A DNA stretch of 64,000 bases from Pseudopithomyces maydicus (Eukaryota; Ascomycota; Dothideomycetes; Pleosporales; Didymosphaeriaceae), in assembly GCA_026873275.1 (NCBI GenBank), contig JANTUC010000006.1, positions 434,001 through 498,000 of the forward strand, read 5' to 3'. This document shows, piece after piece, positions 33,116 through 45,308 of this stretch. The notes under the pieces are model-generated. The model did no database searches and was not told where the DNA came from. It saw only the letters and a program-made list of their open reading frames with translations. Made by a program: the position numbers and the translations under genes. The first letter of the stretch is position 1. The number at the start of each line of letters is the position of its first letter.

Positions 33116-35695
33116 CGTGGTGTGACCTGTCTTAGAACAAGCACCTGCACAATAAATACCGTTAGTCCGTGACCACAATAGTCCAAGTTTCGCAAGAGAC
33201 AGGCAGTAATTCAAGATCGGAATTATCGTGTTGACTTACAGTTTGGGGTTCTCACCCGCTCTGTACAAAGATATTTGTGCGTGTAGTGATGGTGAAGCGG
33301 CTAAGCTGTAAGTCAGGATGATCAGCCTCTGCAGGTAGTGTACGAGCGGAGCAACATTGAAGGGAGAAGTGTGAGAGGCAAAAAGATTCACAGCAGGGTT
33401 TCGTTCACCTCTCGGTCTCGAGTGTGTACGTTGCTGCAAAGGGATGCAGCAAATGTAGGGATACGGGCAAGGTGGGAATCTAGGGGCAGGGTCCGAAGAA
33501 AGCTCATCATACCTGAGGTCCGCTGTGCCCGTGACACAATGTCAGAGGTGGTAATTTTTGTAGCAAAATACCCGGTAGGCTAGGCACCCATTACCAAAAG
33601 AGCTGCCGTTTAAGTGTATAGCTGTCGCAACTGTGCACCTGACCCGAAACTGGCTTTTGCTCGACGGAGCGTGAGGACAAAAAGAGCGCTGGCAAAGAGG
33701 CCCAGGCGCGGGTAGAAGCCAGAAGCGGGAATGGACGGTCCAACTTGAGGTTTCAAGGAAAGAAGCAGAATATAGGTCGATGAGGAAAAGGAGGTAACGT
33801 CTGCTCGAAGAGCGCGTGTGAGGTTGAGGCAAAGACACTGGATGGTCGCGATGGTCGCAATTGCCCAGCGCGCTAGCCGAAACGAGACACGAGTAAGGTG
33901 TCCGCCACAATGCCGCTTACTGTTGAAACACGCAGTGAACGTGAGATTTAGTGGACAATAGCGCAGAATGGAGAACTTTCGATTGCTTCCAGCTACACCA
34001 GAATCTACGCACTGCATCGCAAAGGTGCGAATGCCCAGCCCCCGGTTGTCCAACTCAGTCCTTTTCCCAAAAGGGCAACGTTCATTTGCGCCAAAGTTTT
34101 GGATGCCGCGGGGATTACACCACTGCAGGAAAATCCGAACTATAACACCAGAATCTCGCTTTCCTTTACCTCAAAGGTCTCCGATTCACATTTCTATCTG
34201 ATTGCTGGCTACTCTGCCCGTTTTTCTCTGGAACAGGCTTGCAGAGACAAACGGCATTGGCCATTCAATCAGTCACTTTATCTAACTGAACGGCTCTTTT
34301 ATTTCGGCCGAGCTAGATACCCAATTATGACATTATCTTCGTGACCCAAGTAATCGGCAGATACATCCTCCATCGACATTTCTTTCCCCACGTAGATAGG
34401 TGGTGACATGCCAGTGCATGGGGCAATTACTTCTGATCTAGCATGCCAGTGATGTGAATCACCAGATTGAGAAACAGCATTTTGAATTTCTTTGTCTCTG
34501 CATCCGTCGCTGTCTCACCAAAGATTCTTTGTCCTCCTTCTCTTTTCTCTCTAACGGATATCGAAGCAGGTACCAGCTACACGCATCGATTTAGCAATTG
34601 CTTGTGTTGAGATAGCCTTGTTCTATCAACACTATGCATGCAATCTACTAGAACGTGCGATGGCGTCTTCATATTCAATACCAGGACAGCACTGGAACAC
34701 AGCCTCACATGTTTTCTTATAGATAGATTAGTAGGCAATAAATAAGGCACACCGCAGATCCTTCAGATGCCTCCCAATATATCCGCCTGTCAGCCGCACA
34801 CATCACCACGCTCGCAGTCGCAGCGATCCCTCTCGGTCCCATGTACACGTCGCAACGGTGCATGACTCAAGTCTCTACAGAACTTCCGCCGTAGCAATAG
34901 CTGCTGGAGCCGCGAAGCTCGAATTTTTCTGCGCAAAGTTCGCAGTGATGATGCTCCCGGCTTCCACGTCAGAACTTTCACAAATGATCCCATTGGTCGG
35001 TGCCACCATGCACGTCAGCCGATGCCACCGAGTGGAGCTGACTCCCCTGGAGCCAAGCCGGGATTGGCAAAGCACTTGTACCGTGCCTGCACACGAGCAT
35101 CGCCGCATGAACGACCGATGGCAACTTGGGACACGCATAAAAGGATGCCATGTAGCGGTTACGGACAATTTCGGCTCTGTCTTGAGATCGTAGGGAGCAT
35201 GCAGGCGTAGAGACGCATTGTAATTGTTCCGGGAGGGTGGTGACGGAAACGATGAGATAGAGTTTATTGGTGTAGGACAATGCAATTTGGTGAGAGACAG
35301 CTGTACAAAAAGGGAGTTGATGGTTAAGCGCGACTGTTTAGGCATAACCAGAACTCGTACTGCGCAAGCGCTGGCATCACCGCCATGATAGAAATGATTA
35401 CGAAGATTAATTGTATTGTGGTATCGCTACAGCGGGTCTAAAGCCGAGGCTCGCCTTTTTTGAAGTCACAAAACGCCATTCCAGCCGCAGTGGCTATGCG
35501 CGATGACAGAGGTATAGAACAAAAAAGATAAACCAGAAAAAAAGCAGCTCCACCGTGGAGCTGTAATGGAACCCGCTCGAAAAAAGAAAGAAACATTTCG
35601 TTTCATAACATAGAGGCATCGTGCTATATATGGTACTAGATCGTAGCCAAGGCTTACGATGTAGGGCGGCGACATACAACGCCAATAAAACAGTT
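33116..35695. other. 2.6 kb intergenic region
   Basis: Promoter and 5' UTR of the minus-strand gene at its left edge, then no convincing coding sequence. Frames such as 33610-34053 and 34875-35345 lack domains, good starts or family resemblance. Confidence 0.5.
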
Positions 35696-37480
35696 TCACC
35701 GACTCGTATCGATTCTGAGGCTGACTTTCCGCTGGCTCCCACTTACACTACTTCTTGGTGAAGAGTTGAGTACGAAGTCAGGAATCGGGGGTGTCATCTG
35801 CCTGCTTGGAGGCGACGAACTTCGAGAACGCGAGCTTTGCGACAGGCGGCTGGCTGTGCGCTCGTTCGCGAAACTGCGAGCATGAACAAGAGCTGGGCTG
35901 TTGGTGTTCGAACGACCGCTATTTGAGCGCATCCGGCTATATGGTCGTGCTGGGCAGGTGATCACCTGACTGGCGAGTGGACTGGCGATTATGCTTGTAC
36001 CTGGTGTTGCTTCTGGAGGCGGTACAGGGCTCTCGCTTCGGAATAAAGGATGGATGTGGGCCTCGCTGCCTGCCGGACTTGGTGGGCGCGATGTGTCAAG
36101 AGCCAGCTTCGGTGGCAGCGGAAGCTCCTCATCATCTTCCATTGGATATGGGCCATTCAACGCCCGAGCAGGACTTGCTGGTCGGCTTCCTGGAATAGGT
36201 TCAAGAGCAGTGCCGCGAGATGGTACCAGAATCGACTGCGCAGCAAGCTGGGCGGCAGCATCTCTACTTTGGGCATCAATTTCCCAAGAGTCAAAAGCAT
36301 CTGATTGACTCTTGACTGATAAGCCGTCTGAGTGCATGCTATGCGTATCGCGGTTGAATGAAGGTCGATTAACAAGCTTGCTCCGCGATGTAACGGGTCG
36401 AACGACTTGTTGTAGGGATTCTCTCCAAGATTTCAAAGACTGGGATGATCGGATGGACATAGTTGGCGATGGGAGAGCACCGAGAGGAGACGAGGGTTGG
36501 GTAGGTTCCATCATGTAGAAGTTTGGCGTGGGTGTCGAATAGCGCATTTCGGACATGACAGAGTCACGAGGACCCGACACGACAACAGTCTGAACATGCT
36601 GTTTTGACTTGTACCACATAGGCGATGAGTACAGAATGATTTGGCCAATGCAGGCGAGTACCCATATAGCAATATGGGCTGAAGAGGCACTGTTCCAGTC
36701 CGAAAGGGGCGGTCCTTGGCTGTATCAACCAACTTCTGCAGGCTTTCCCGAACAGTGAAGACGGATGCCAACGATATGACCAGGGCCCCAGCAGAAATCA
36801 ACGCACATGAAATGGCAAGCATCTTTTGAGCGTGTGGTGAGTCCTTGACGATTCCTTCTCTGGTCCAGGCATACTGGGTTGAAAAGACCGACACTGCCCC
36901 AAGTGAGATAAGATCAAAGGCACTTGCCGTACCTGCTAGCGCAACAAGGGACGAATGAGCAGCAGACAGGGACGCGGCATCCAAAATGTCGAGAATAGAG
37001 TCGGCTGCTGTAGTAGACCATGCTACCACGCCGATGAGTGAAAGGTAGAATCTTCTTGAAAACATGCTGCCTGCAACGATAACCACAACGGGCGGGTAGC
37101 GATGTATTACGTTCCCTGAAGTAATGCAGCTCCTAATGTACCCTTCCGCCTTTGCTCAGCGTTGCACCAAACCCCGCTGGGCAGCGTGACCGTTAGAACA
37201 GAGTCGAGGATGGCAGTCAACTCCACGCGAAATCCAGTGCTAGAATCGGGGTAGCGTTTGTGGAACGAGTGTTGGATGCGTCCAGTAGGAATCGCAGAGG
37301 CATCGGTGGTCCCGAATGGGGTGGTGGTAAAAGATGGGCTTGTGGACTGAACAGCAGTCGTACAAAAGAAATACCAGGCTCCAGCTGTGTGGGTCGCAAA
37401 TGGTCTAGGCAAAAGGAGCACGAGACGGAACGCGTGTGAAGTACGCGAGCAGACAATAGTACGCTTAGTATACTATGTCA
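35696..37480 (-). CDS. unknown multi-span membrane protein with Ser/Pro-rich tail, frame broken
   Basis: Unrecognised. Three overlapping frames form one plausible protein. The N-terminal part (about 37110-37440) contains FRVELTAILDSVLTVTLPSG and CNAEQRRKG. The middle (36720-37070) has several hydrophobic spans: FYLSLIGVVAWSTTAADSIL, LISLGAVSVF and MLAISCALISAGALVISLA. The last exon begins with SSAHIAIWVLACIGQIILYS, then a 300-residue Ser/Pro/Arg-rich cytosolic tail ending LRIDTSR. Between middle and tail one base is missing at the G4 run 36706-36709. Between N-terminal part and middle, either one base is missing at 37114-37116 or a 71-nt intron (GTACAT donor, GTTGCAG acceptor) joins RRKG to SMFSRR. 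The start codon is not resolved; the 5' limit is approximate. Confidence 0.55.
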
Positions 37481-39186
37481 AGACGTTGAAGACGACGCGG
37501 AGGCCAAATAGGGAAGGCTCAGATAGAGCGGTTGCAGTAGCCCGGAGCCGGCGGATGTAGCTGAAATGAAGCAAACACGGCGAGATCCAACCAGAATAGC
37601 GAGTGGCAGGTGGACTGCAATTGGAAACGAAGGTTGAACGTATGGTGCACGTTTAAAGCGAACGGAGGGGTGGAAACGATGAGCAATGCAGGGTAGGAGA
37701 GAGTATGGGGGAGCTGTGGGAGTAATAATAAATTTAGAAAGGAGCAGACGCCATTGTTTTGTGGCCGGTGGCCTGCAGCACGCGTTGAACGTGGTGGAGC
37801 GCGCAAGGATACGAAGGGGAGATCCCTGACGTGTTGCAGGCATTATTACCTGAGCCCACAATTGCACCACGGATCGCACATCCTGGGGTAACTCGATGCG
37901 CTGCACGCCCGCGATTACAAATACTGTGGAACACAGCGGGAGGGTGGTGCTGTACGATGCGGTCGGTGGAGGGCGAGGGGTGCCATTGCCAGGCGCCTTG
38001 ACGACATGCGGGCTGGAAGAGAGGCATGCAACGAAAATGGGTCGTGTGGAGGTTCAGCCCACTAACGTCGCGGAAGCCATTTGGGGCCATTGGGCTGTGC
38101 CGTGCCGGCTGTCGCAGATGTCGGGCCTATGAACGGAGGCTAGACTCGTCACGCTTCAAGAAGCCGAGCTGTCAGGTTCGGTTTCTTCATTTCCCACGCG
38201 TTGTTTGTTTGGCTTTGGCTGCTTAGTATACGAGCAGGGCTCTGCATCCAACATTGGCCGTAAGCGGGTGCTTGGCTCGGCCGTTGATGACAGGCAGCGA
38301 GCGTCGAACGACCAACTCTGCAGTCAAGCAGTGCGAAACGCAGGTGTCACGGGTTCGATAGCGCCTTGTGCGGTGTTGCATCGCACAGCATGCAACGACC
38401 ACAGGTCAATATACCTACCACAGGCGAGGCCATGTACATACATAGGCTGTGATGGTTGGAGCGCATGGTGCGGGCGGCAGACGAAACCGGGCATGAAGAC
38501 GAGTCGTGAAGACGAAACAAACAGGGAGTTGCAACAACAAACAAACTTCACGCGCGGATGCGGCTGACGGGGCGACGCCTCGATTGATGAGTGCACCGTG
38601 GGCGATGACGGAAGGATGTGCGCGCTAGCGGAAATTATTTGCTCGCGACGAGGCGGCAGAGGAGAGCGTGGGAGTCTGGACGTGAGTGGACTGAGTGAGT
38701 GGAGCGGACCTGAGCCGGGCGGGGGGCGTCCACGTCCACCTGGCATCAAGCATCAAGGATGATGACGAAGCGACACGTGACCTTTAGCCGGCCCCGGGGC
38801 TGGAGCCCTAAGTAGAGTTGGAGGCCGGGGGCTGCCGGGCCGTCCTCCATCCGATCAGGCCAGCCACACCAGGCCCTCACCAGCCACAGTGGCTGCTGCT
38901 GCCTGTGGCTGCCTTCGGCGAGAGGGTTGTTCCGCAAGCTGTCCCGCAGGTCCTAGGTGGTGACGAGCAGGTCTGTCTGCCTGCTCCACTATCGCCCCTC
39001 CGACGCTGGAAGAGTCCAGTTCAAAACACCACAGCCGAATCCGCATACCACGGACCACTATTTCTCAGGCAAACGCCCAATTTGCAACTTCCCGCTATAT
39101 AACCCGGGGCAGCCACTCGTCCCCGCCCTCGCCTGCTCCCCACCTCACTCGCCCGCCACACCACACACCACTCCATAACCGCCATC
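37481..39186. other. 1.7 kb divergent promoter region before RAD23
   Basis: May contain the undefined first exon of the membrane protein on the left. The right part (38550-39186) is GC-rich and holds the RAD23 promoter. No other gene supported. Confidence 0.5.
39096..39102 (+). promoter_or_regulatory. TATA box of RAD23
   Basis: TATATAA lies about 85 nt before the RAD23 ATG, in an otherwise GC-rich promoter. Spacing suits a core promoter. Confidence 0.5.
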
Positions 39187-40587
39187 ATGAAGATCACCTT
39201 CAAAGTATGCTCGCCCCGTGCCCCGCCCATGTATCAAGCTGACCCTGCACCTAGGATCTCAAGCAGAACAAGTTCGTAATCGAGGCCGAGCCATCGGAAA
39301 CGGTACGCCGAGCGCCCACCCTTCCCATCGCCGCATCGTCCAGCGCTGACTTTACCAGATCGGCGAGCTCAAGGCCAAGATTCAAGCGGACAAGACCTGG
39401 GAAGTCGCCCAGCAGAAGCTCATCTACTCTGGTACGTGTGCCGCTACGGACTTGGCCGCGCATTCTGACCTTCCTGCAGGCAAGATCCTCCAGGACGACA
39501 GGACCATCGAGTCATACAACATTGAGGAGAAGGGCTTTATTGTGTGCATGGTCTCTAGGGTCAGTACCATCGGCTGCGGTACATCGTGCTTATTGACAAA
39601 CGATCCTAGCCAAAGACGCAAGCCGCATCCTCGAGCAAGGCCGCTCCTTCTACACCGGCTCCTGCCCCCGCTCAGACACCTGTTGCCCCCGCTGCCCCAG
39701 CAGCTGCGCCATCCGCCGCCCAGAATGTCCCCGCAACTCCCTCTCCCGCTCCCGCTTCAGACCGCCGATTTGATGATCCCTCGGCGTTGACCATGGGAAG
39801 CGAGCGCGATGCTGCTATCGCTAACATGGAGAGCATGGGTTTCGCGCGCGCCGACATCGATGCAGCCATGCGTGCTGCTTTCTTCAACCCTGACCGAGCT
39901 GTTGAGTATCTTTTAACCGTGAGAAACACGTCGTCCGGTCTTATTGGATAATATGCTGATAGGTTCTAGGGTATACCCGAAAGCGCCCAACAAGAACAGC
40001 AAGCTCAAGCGCGCGGTCCAGCTTCCCCTCCCGCTGCCACTGGTGGTAACTCTGGTGCCGCTGGTGCTGCTTCCCCTGCTTCTGGCGGCGATGAGCACAT
40101 AAATTTGTTCGAGGCAGCTGCCCAAGCCGGTCAGGGTCGAGGTGGTGCAGGTGGCGCCCGAGGAGGGGCTACTGGGAGTGCCGCTGGCGCCGGGGCTGGC
40201 GCTGCACTCGGCAGCAACAGTCTAGACTTCCTGCGCAACAACCCCCAATTCCAGCAATTGCGACAGGTTGTGCAACAACAGCCGCAGATGCTTGAACCTA
40301 TCCTCCAGCAGGTCGGCGCTGGCAATCCTCAGCTTGCTCAGTTGATCACCAATCACCCGGAACAGTTCCTGCAGCTGCTCGCCGAGGACGCTGATGAAGA
40401 CGCGCCGCTGCCACCTGGTGCTCAGGCCATCAGCGTTACTGAAGAGGAGCGTGAGGCAATTGAACGCCTTTGCCGCCTGGGCTTCGAGCGTGATCTCGTT
40501 ATTCAAGCCTACTTTGCGTGTGACAAGAACGAGGAACTCGCCGCGAATTTCCTGTTCGACCAGCCTGACGATGGCGATGACCAGTGA
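39187..40587 (+). CDS. RAD23: UV excision repair / proteasome shuttle protein RAD23
   Basis: Delivers ubiquitinated proteins to the proteasome and stabilises the XPC/Rad4 damage sensor. Six exons: 39187-39204, 39255-39302, 39359-39431, 39480-39559, 39610-39918 and 39970-40587, giving 381 aa. Introns are 48-56 nt. Domains: ubiquitin-like (residues 1-75, MKITFK through GFIVCMVSR); Ala/Pro linker; UBA1 (about 130-175, AIANMESMGFARADIDAAMR); Gly/Ala-rich linker; XPC-binding (about 248-300, SLDFLRNNPQFQQLRQVVQ); UBA2 (about 335-375, IERLCRLGFERDLVIQAYF). All four domains are in canonical order. Four introns fall in the UBL coding part and the first exon is just 18 nt. Confidence 0.97.
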
Positions 40588-41421
40588 GCAGCATAAAGGA
40601 AAAATTGGACCCAGGGTACACTCCGCCAAATACTCGCCACTCCCTTGGAACTTATCGAAATCATATCATGGTCATAGTTCAGGAATACGGGTACGGGAAT
40701 TCGAGCTAGTGCGATTGGTATGTTTGAACGTATGAGAGTCCTTTCTCTCATCATCTATCCGATAATGAATGGTATGATACCCTCCGCTAGTGGGCGGCGG
40801 GTTTTGATCAGGTAGGACTGCAGCTAGTGATAGCATGGATGTCGCCCGCATCAGATATGGAGAAAAATATGTGGATTTTCCCTGATTCATACGATGTTCA
40901 TGTACGAGTTCGGCTGTGATGATCGCCTAGTCACTAGCTTGCACTTGAAGCTGTCCTGGGGTACAAAGTGGGTACAAGCTTACCCAGCTTGCCTGGGATA
41001 TATGATATTTGCATCTAGAATTCGCATTGATGAAGCAGAGATGCATCTGACATTGAAGCCTAAAGTGATGGCGCGTTTGTGACAAACTCCCTTGCAAGTG
41101 TGGTCATGGCGGTAGACGGAAGAAAATCATAACCTTACATTTCAAGCTCATACGGTTACTTTGGAGCTTTTGTGAAAAAAAAAAAAAAGCTGTGTGGTTC
41201 TTCTATGCGAGACAATAACAGTGGGTACTTCACATTTGTTTTTGGTGTTTGTGCTCAAGAATTTCATGGGGTTTGAAAATTTTCCACCAATGCCCATGTG
41301 TGGCCGAACAGCAGCAGTTGAAGCTTTGAAACTATCATTCATCCCGTAACATCGTTATACACTTTTTTCGCACTGACACCCTCCAACCTTACTTACTCAC
41401 GGGTTGACTCGCGCGCTTAGC
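40588..41421. other. convergent 3' region RAD23 / ATIC
   Basis: About 830 nt between converging genes; a poly(A) run of 14-15 nt lies near 41177. No gene seen. Confidence 0.5.
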
Positions 41422-43326
41422 TTAGTGGTGGAACAACCGAATGTGCTGCTCCACAAAGGTGATACCCAGCTTCTCAGCGGTCTCGAAGACCGCGCCGTCG
41501 TTCTGGCTGCCTGTGGGTGCAGCGATGTACTGGACTCCACTCCTTGCCGCTCTGAAGACGTTGTCGATGAAGGGGAAGAAGGCGTCTGAGCTGACGGCGA
41601 CACCCTTGAGCTTGCCCAGCCACTCCTTGCGCTCCTCGGCAGTGAAAGGCTGCGGCACTTTGCCTTCTTCGAAGTAGGATTCGAAGTCTTCGCGCTCGAT
41701 GCCCTCGTCGGGGATGAGGCCTGAGCAGAGAAGATCGATGGCGTTGGACTTGGAGGGGCGCTTGGTGCCCTTCTTCCATTCGAGGTTCAGTGTGCGGCTG
41801 TGGAAGCGCATCCACCAGTTGTCAGCCTTGTCACCGGCAAGACGGGTGCAGTGAATGCGTGCTAAAACCGTCAGTTCACTTTGAAAATCATTGTGAGGCT
41901 AGATTCTTAACTTACATTGCTGGCCGGCACCAAGTCCAATAACCTGGCCGTTGAGCGCATAGCACACACTGTTTGATTGTGTGTACTTGAGCGCAATGGT
42001 AGCGACAGTCATGTCCCTGAGAGCAGACTCTGGCAAAGGACTTGAGTTCTTGGGCACAATGACTGTGTTGAAGGTCTCTGCGGGGACGATCTTTGCGTCG
42101 TTGCGGTGCTGCTGGAGGTTTACACCGTACACTGTCCTGGTCTCAATTGGGCCAGGCTCGTAGTCCAGATCCATCTGAAGAACGAGGTACTTTCCACCCT
42201 TCTTCTTGCTGAGGATCTCGAGGGCCTCCTTGGAGTAACCGGGTGCAATGACACCGTCGGAAACTTCTCGGCTGATGATCTTTGCGGTGGGCACATCGAC
42301 CTCGTGAGAAAGCGCGATCATGTCTCCAAAGCTGGACATGCGGTCGGCACCACGAGCCCTTGCGTAAGCCTGGGCCAACTGGGACTTCTCGATTCCCTCG
42401 ATATCGTCCACCATGTAGACCTTCCTCTCCTCCTCGCTGAGCTCAACACCGATAGCGGCACCGGCGGGAGACACGTGCTTGAAGCTGGCAGCAGCCGGGT
42501 AGTTGAGTGCCTTGCTAAGCTCCTTGACCAAGGGCCATGCGTTCAGTGCATCGAGCAAGTTGATGTATCCAGGGGCACCGCAAAGCACCTTGAAAGGCAG
42601 CTGAGACTCCTGAGCGTAGACAGTAGCCGGCTTCTGGTGCGGGTTTGCACCGTATCGGAGAGGTAGCTGCTGCTCACCCTCACCAGCATACTTCTTGCGG
42701 AAGAAGTCAGAGATGGCGCTGTCATATCCAGCAGTCTGCTCGAATGCCTTGAGGGCATAACGTTGCCTGCTCTTCTCTGTAACCTCGCCGCTCTCCTTGA
42801 GCTCCTTGAGAAAGTCATGGTAGTCCTTCGGGTCGCTGATGATAGTGACACGCGCGTGGTTCTTTGCAGCAGCCCGCAGCAGTGTCACACCACCGATATC
42901 AATCTCCTCCACAGCCTCGGGGATCGTAACGTTGATGCGCGCAACTGTCTCGGAGAAGGGGTATAGGTTGCAGATGACGTAGTCGATCTTATCAATGCTG
43001 TTCTTGGATAGGTCCGACTCATCAGACTCGAGGTTGCGAGCAAGTATTCCTCCGTGAACAGCGGGGTGGAGCGTCTTGACGCGACCACCCAACATCTCGG
43101 GTGCCTGTGTAATAGCGGAGACATCTTCGACGGGAAAGTTGGCCTGGCGGATCATCTTTGCGGTGCCTCCAGAGGCAAGCAGGCGGACTCCATTGTCATG
43201 GAGGCCCTTGGCCAGGTCAAGGAGACCGGTCTTGTCGTAGACAGAGAGAATTGCTACAACTGCTTAGTACGTGCCCCTTTATCGATAGATGTTGGGTGAA
43301 TGCTCACCAGTCTTCTGGCCACCCAT
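41422..43326 (-). CDS. ADE17: bifunctional AICAR transformylase / IMP cyclohydrolase
   Basis: Catalyses the last two steps of de novo purine synthesis, AICAR to FAICAR to IMP, in the cytosol. Exons are complement(41422-41861, 41916-43253, 43308-43326), 598 aa. The first exon codes only MGGQKT. N-terminal MGS-like cyclohydrolase domain: ILSVYDKTGLLDLAKGLHD, GGRVKTLHPAVHGGIL. C-terminal transformylase: SFKHVSPAGAAIG with the catalytic Lys-His pair, YGANPHQKPA, and the terminal TGSQNDGAVFETAEKL. Intron 1 (54 nt) has a TACTAAGC branch region. The neighbouring NUDIX gene diverges from it across 514 nt. Symbol follows yeast ADE16/ADE17; either would fit. Confidence 0.97.
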
Positions 43327-43840
43327 CTTTGCAGGTTTCAAGCTGTCAATTGGCAAAAGAGTGTCGGAAAAGAAAACCGGGGTAGGTACTAGATAAAAAG
43401 TAAGAGGGGCAGTGCCAGGAAGGGTCCGCTACCAGCCGCCAGCATTGAAATTCTCATTCGTACCCCACCTATACTTGACGTATCGCACCTGCCCCTCGTT
43501 GCGATTTCGGAAAGGTCGCATGGTCCGAGCACACTACCCCAGAATTTTTACCATCCCACTATCTACTTCCACCGCATACGCTGAGCTTCGTACAGCACAG
43601 CTTGCCTTGCTGGTCTCCGTGCTCGCGCCGTATTGTAGACTGTCTTCATGAGCTGGACTCTCTTCAAGCTGAAGCACCGTAGTAGCCAATCACCATCCGG
43701 GTTGTCGGCCCTAATCCTCGGCTTTCATCGCGTGCTCGTCTGGAGCTTCTCCTCTACTCTAACACTCTACGGCAATCAATGCGCTTTTCTGTACCTTCTC
43801 AAATCTACACAGTACTGTAATTTCTAGCATAGTTGCAACC
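43327..43840. promoter_or_regulatory. divergent promoter, ATIC / NUDIX
   Basis: 514 nt between two diverging ATGs; must hold both promoters and 5' UTRs. No specific motif recognised. Confidence 0.5.
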
Positions 43841-45308
43841 ATGACTTCAAAAACAGGAACCGAAGACCTCATAGACCATCTCAAATCAGTCCTCCTGGAA
43901 CTGAACGCGCATCCCTACCCCGAAGTCGCAAACCCACCTGAGACCCCCAAGCGCGCCTCAGTCGCTCTCATACTCCGTATACAGCCGCATTACTCGCATT
44001 GGCCTGCGACAGACGACAAGCCCTTCCCCCTTCATCATCCATACCCCCGTCTCCAACTCAACAACGGCGACGCTCTTCCGTAGCTTCGAGCAGGCCTCGC
44101 GACGCTTCGTTCAAGGACACTTTGGAAACCTTCTTTGCGCAAGATTGGGTTAAGCATGGGGATGCCGAACTGCTCTTCATAAAACGCGCGACGCGGATAG
44201 GGGACAAATGGAACGGGCATGTCGCTTTGCCGGGCGGGAAGAGAGATCCCGAAGATGAAGACGACCAGGTTACAGCCATGCGCGAAGCTCTGGAAGAAGT
44301 GGGCATTGATCTCAATTACAATAACGCCATATGTGTTGGCAATCTTCCGCAACGAGTGGTTACCTCTTCCTGGGGCAAGGTCCCGTACGTTCAACATTTG
44401 GCTCTTTTCAGAGCTACTTCTAACCATTTATACTAATTGTCCATAGACTCATGGTCCTCTGTCCATACATCTACCTCCTCACAAGCCCAACATACCCCGC
44501 CCAAAGACTCCAACCAACAGAAGTCGCATCCACGCACTGGGTATCTCTCCGCGCCCTCCAATCGCCCTCCCTCCGCACCTACGAATACGCCGACGTCTCC
44601 GCGCGTCTCGCCAAATCCGAGCTGGGTATAAAGCGCTGGTTCTTGCAATCCATGCTCTCCAAGATGATGTTCGCAGCGATACAACTCGTACCCTCAAACT
44701 CTACATACTGCGCCACTATCCCAGAATTCATACCAGAAGGCCCACCACCCGACGCCGGCGCGTTGGGCAAAGTGCGAGAGGTTATCAGCGGCCCTGCAGG
44801 CACAATGAAGGCCAAACCGCCATTACTCCTTTGGGGTCTCACGCTCGGTGTGGTCAGTGATCTGCTGGAGCACATCCCGCCTCACAACGCTCTCGAGCTA
44901 TGGACATATCCTACCTTTACGAATTGGGATGTTCGGTTCGTCATGTGGGCCATGTCGTATCGCTTCCGCGCTCAGAAAGCTCTCGAGATGAGCTCTCAGA
45001 CCACGATCGGTCTCGACACTGCGTCTGTACCGATTCTGGACCCGGAAGTTGCCGAGAAGCCTGGTGAGGTAGGTATCGCGGGTCTGGGCGTGGGAAGGAA
45101 TTGGGGTAGGGCGGGGAGAGCGAAGATGATTGCGAGGAATGCAGCGGTAAATAGTATGCTGGAGGGATATTACCCTATTGTAAGGAAGGCCGTGGCTACG
45201 GCGCTGGTGGCGAGGATAGGTGTGTTTGTGGGATTGGCTGTGGTGCTGGGAAGAAAGTACAAGGTCAGGCAATGGGTTGCAGAATTGTGGCAGTCACTGT
45301 ATCATTAG
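43841..45308 (+). CDS. NUDIX hydrolase with hydrophobic C-terminal extension, one-base frameshift
   Basis: NUDIX domain protein, hydrolysing nucleoside-diphosphate-linked substrates; the substrate is not clear, with a CoA/NUDT8-like pyrophosphatase possible. Exons 43841-44384 and 44447-45308, intron 62 nt (GTACGT donor, TACTAAT branch region). The NUDIX box is LPGGKRDPEDEDDQVTAMRE followed by ALEEVGIDL, with all Glu positions present. The frame breaks upstream of it at the C5 run 44025-44029: PATDDKPFP must continue as PSSSIPPSPTQQ, which needs one more C. Combined exon length (1406 nt) is one short of a multiple of three, which agrees. With that base the product is about 468 aa. Beyond the NUDIX fold lie two hydrophobic segments, LLLWGLTLGVV and VARIGVFVGLAVVL, so it may be membrane-associated. 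That extension is unusual for the family. Confidence 0.88.

Noticed and set aside
34875..35345. 156-aa minus-strand frame
   Set aside because: No signal, domain or splice support; overlapping frames of similar length exist on the other strand.
37114..37116. Possible sixth homopolymer deletion (C3) in the membrane-protein gene
   Set aside because: A 71-nt intron (GTACAT to GTTGCAG) restores the frame equally well, so it was not counted with the five clear cases.
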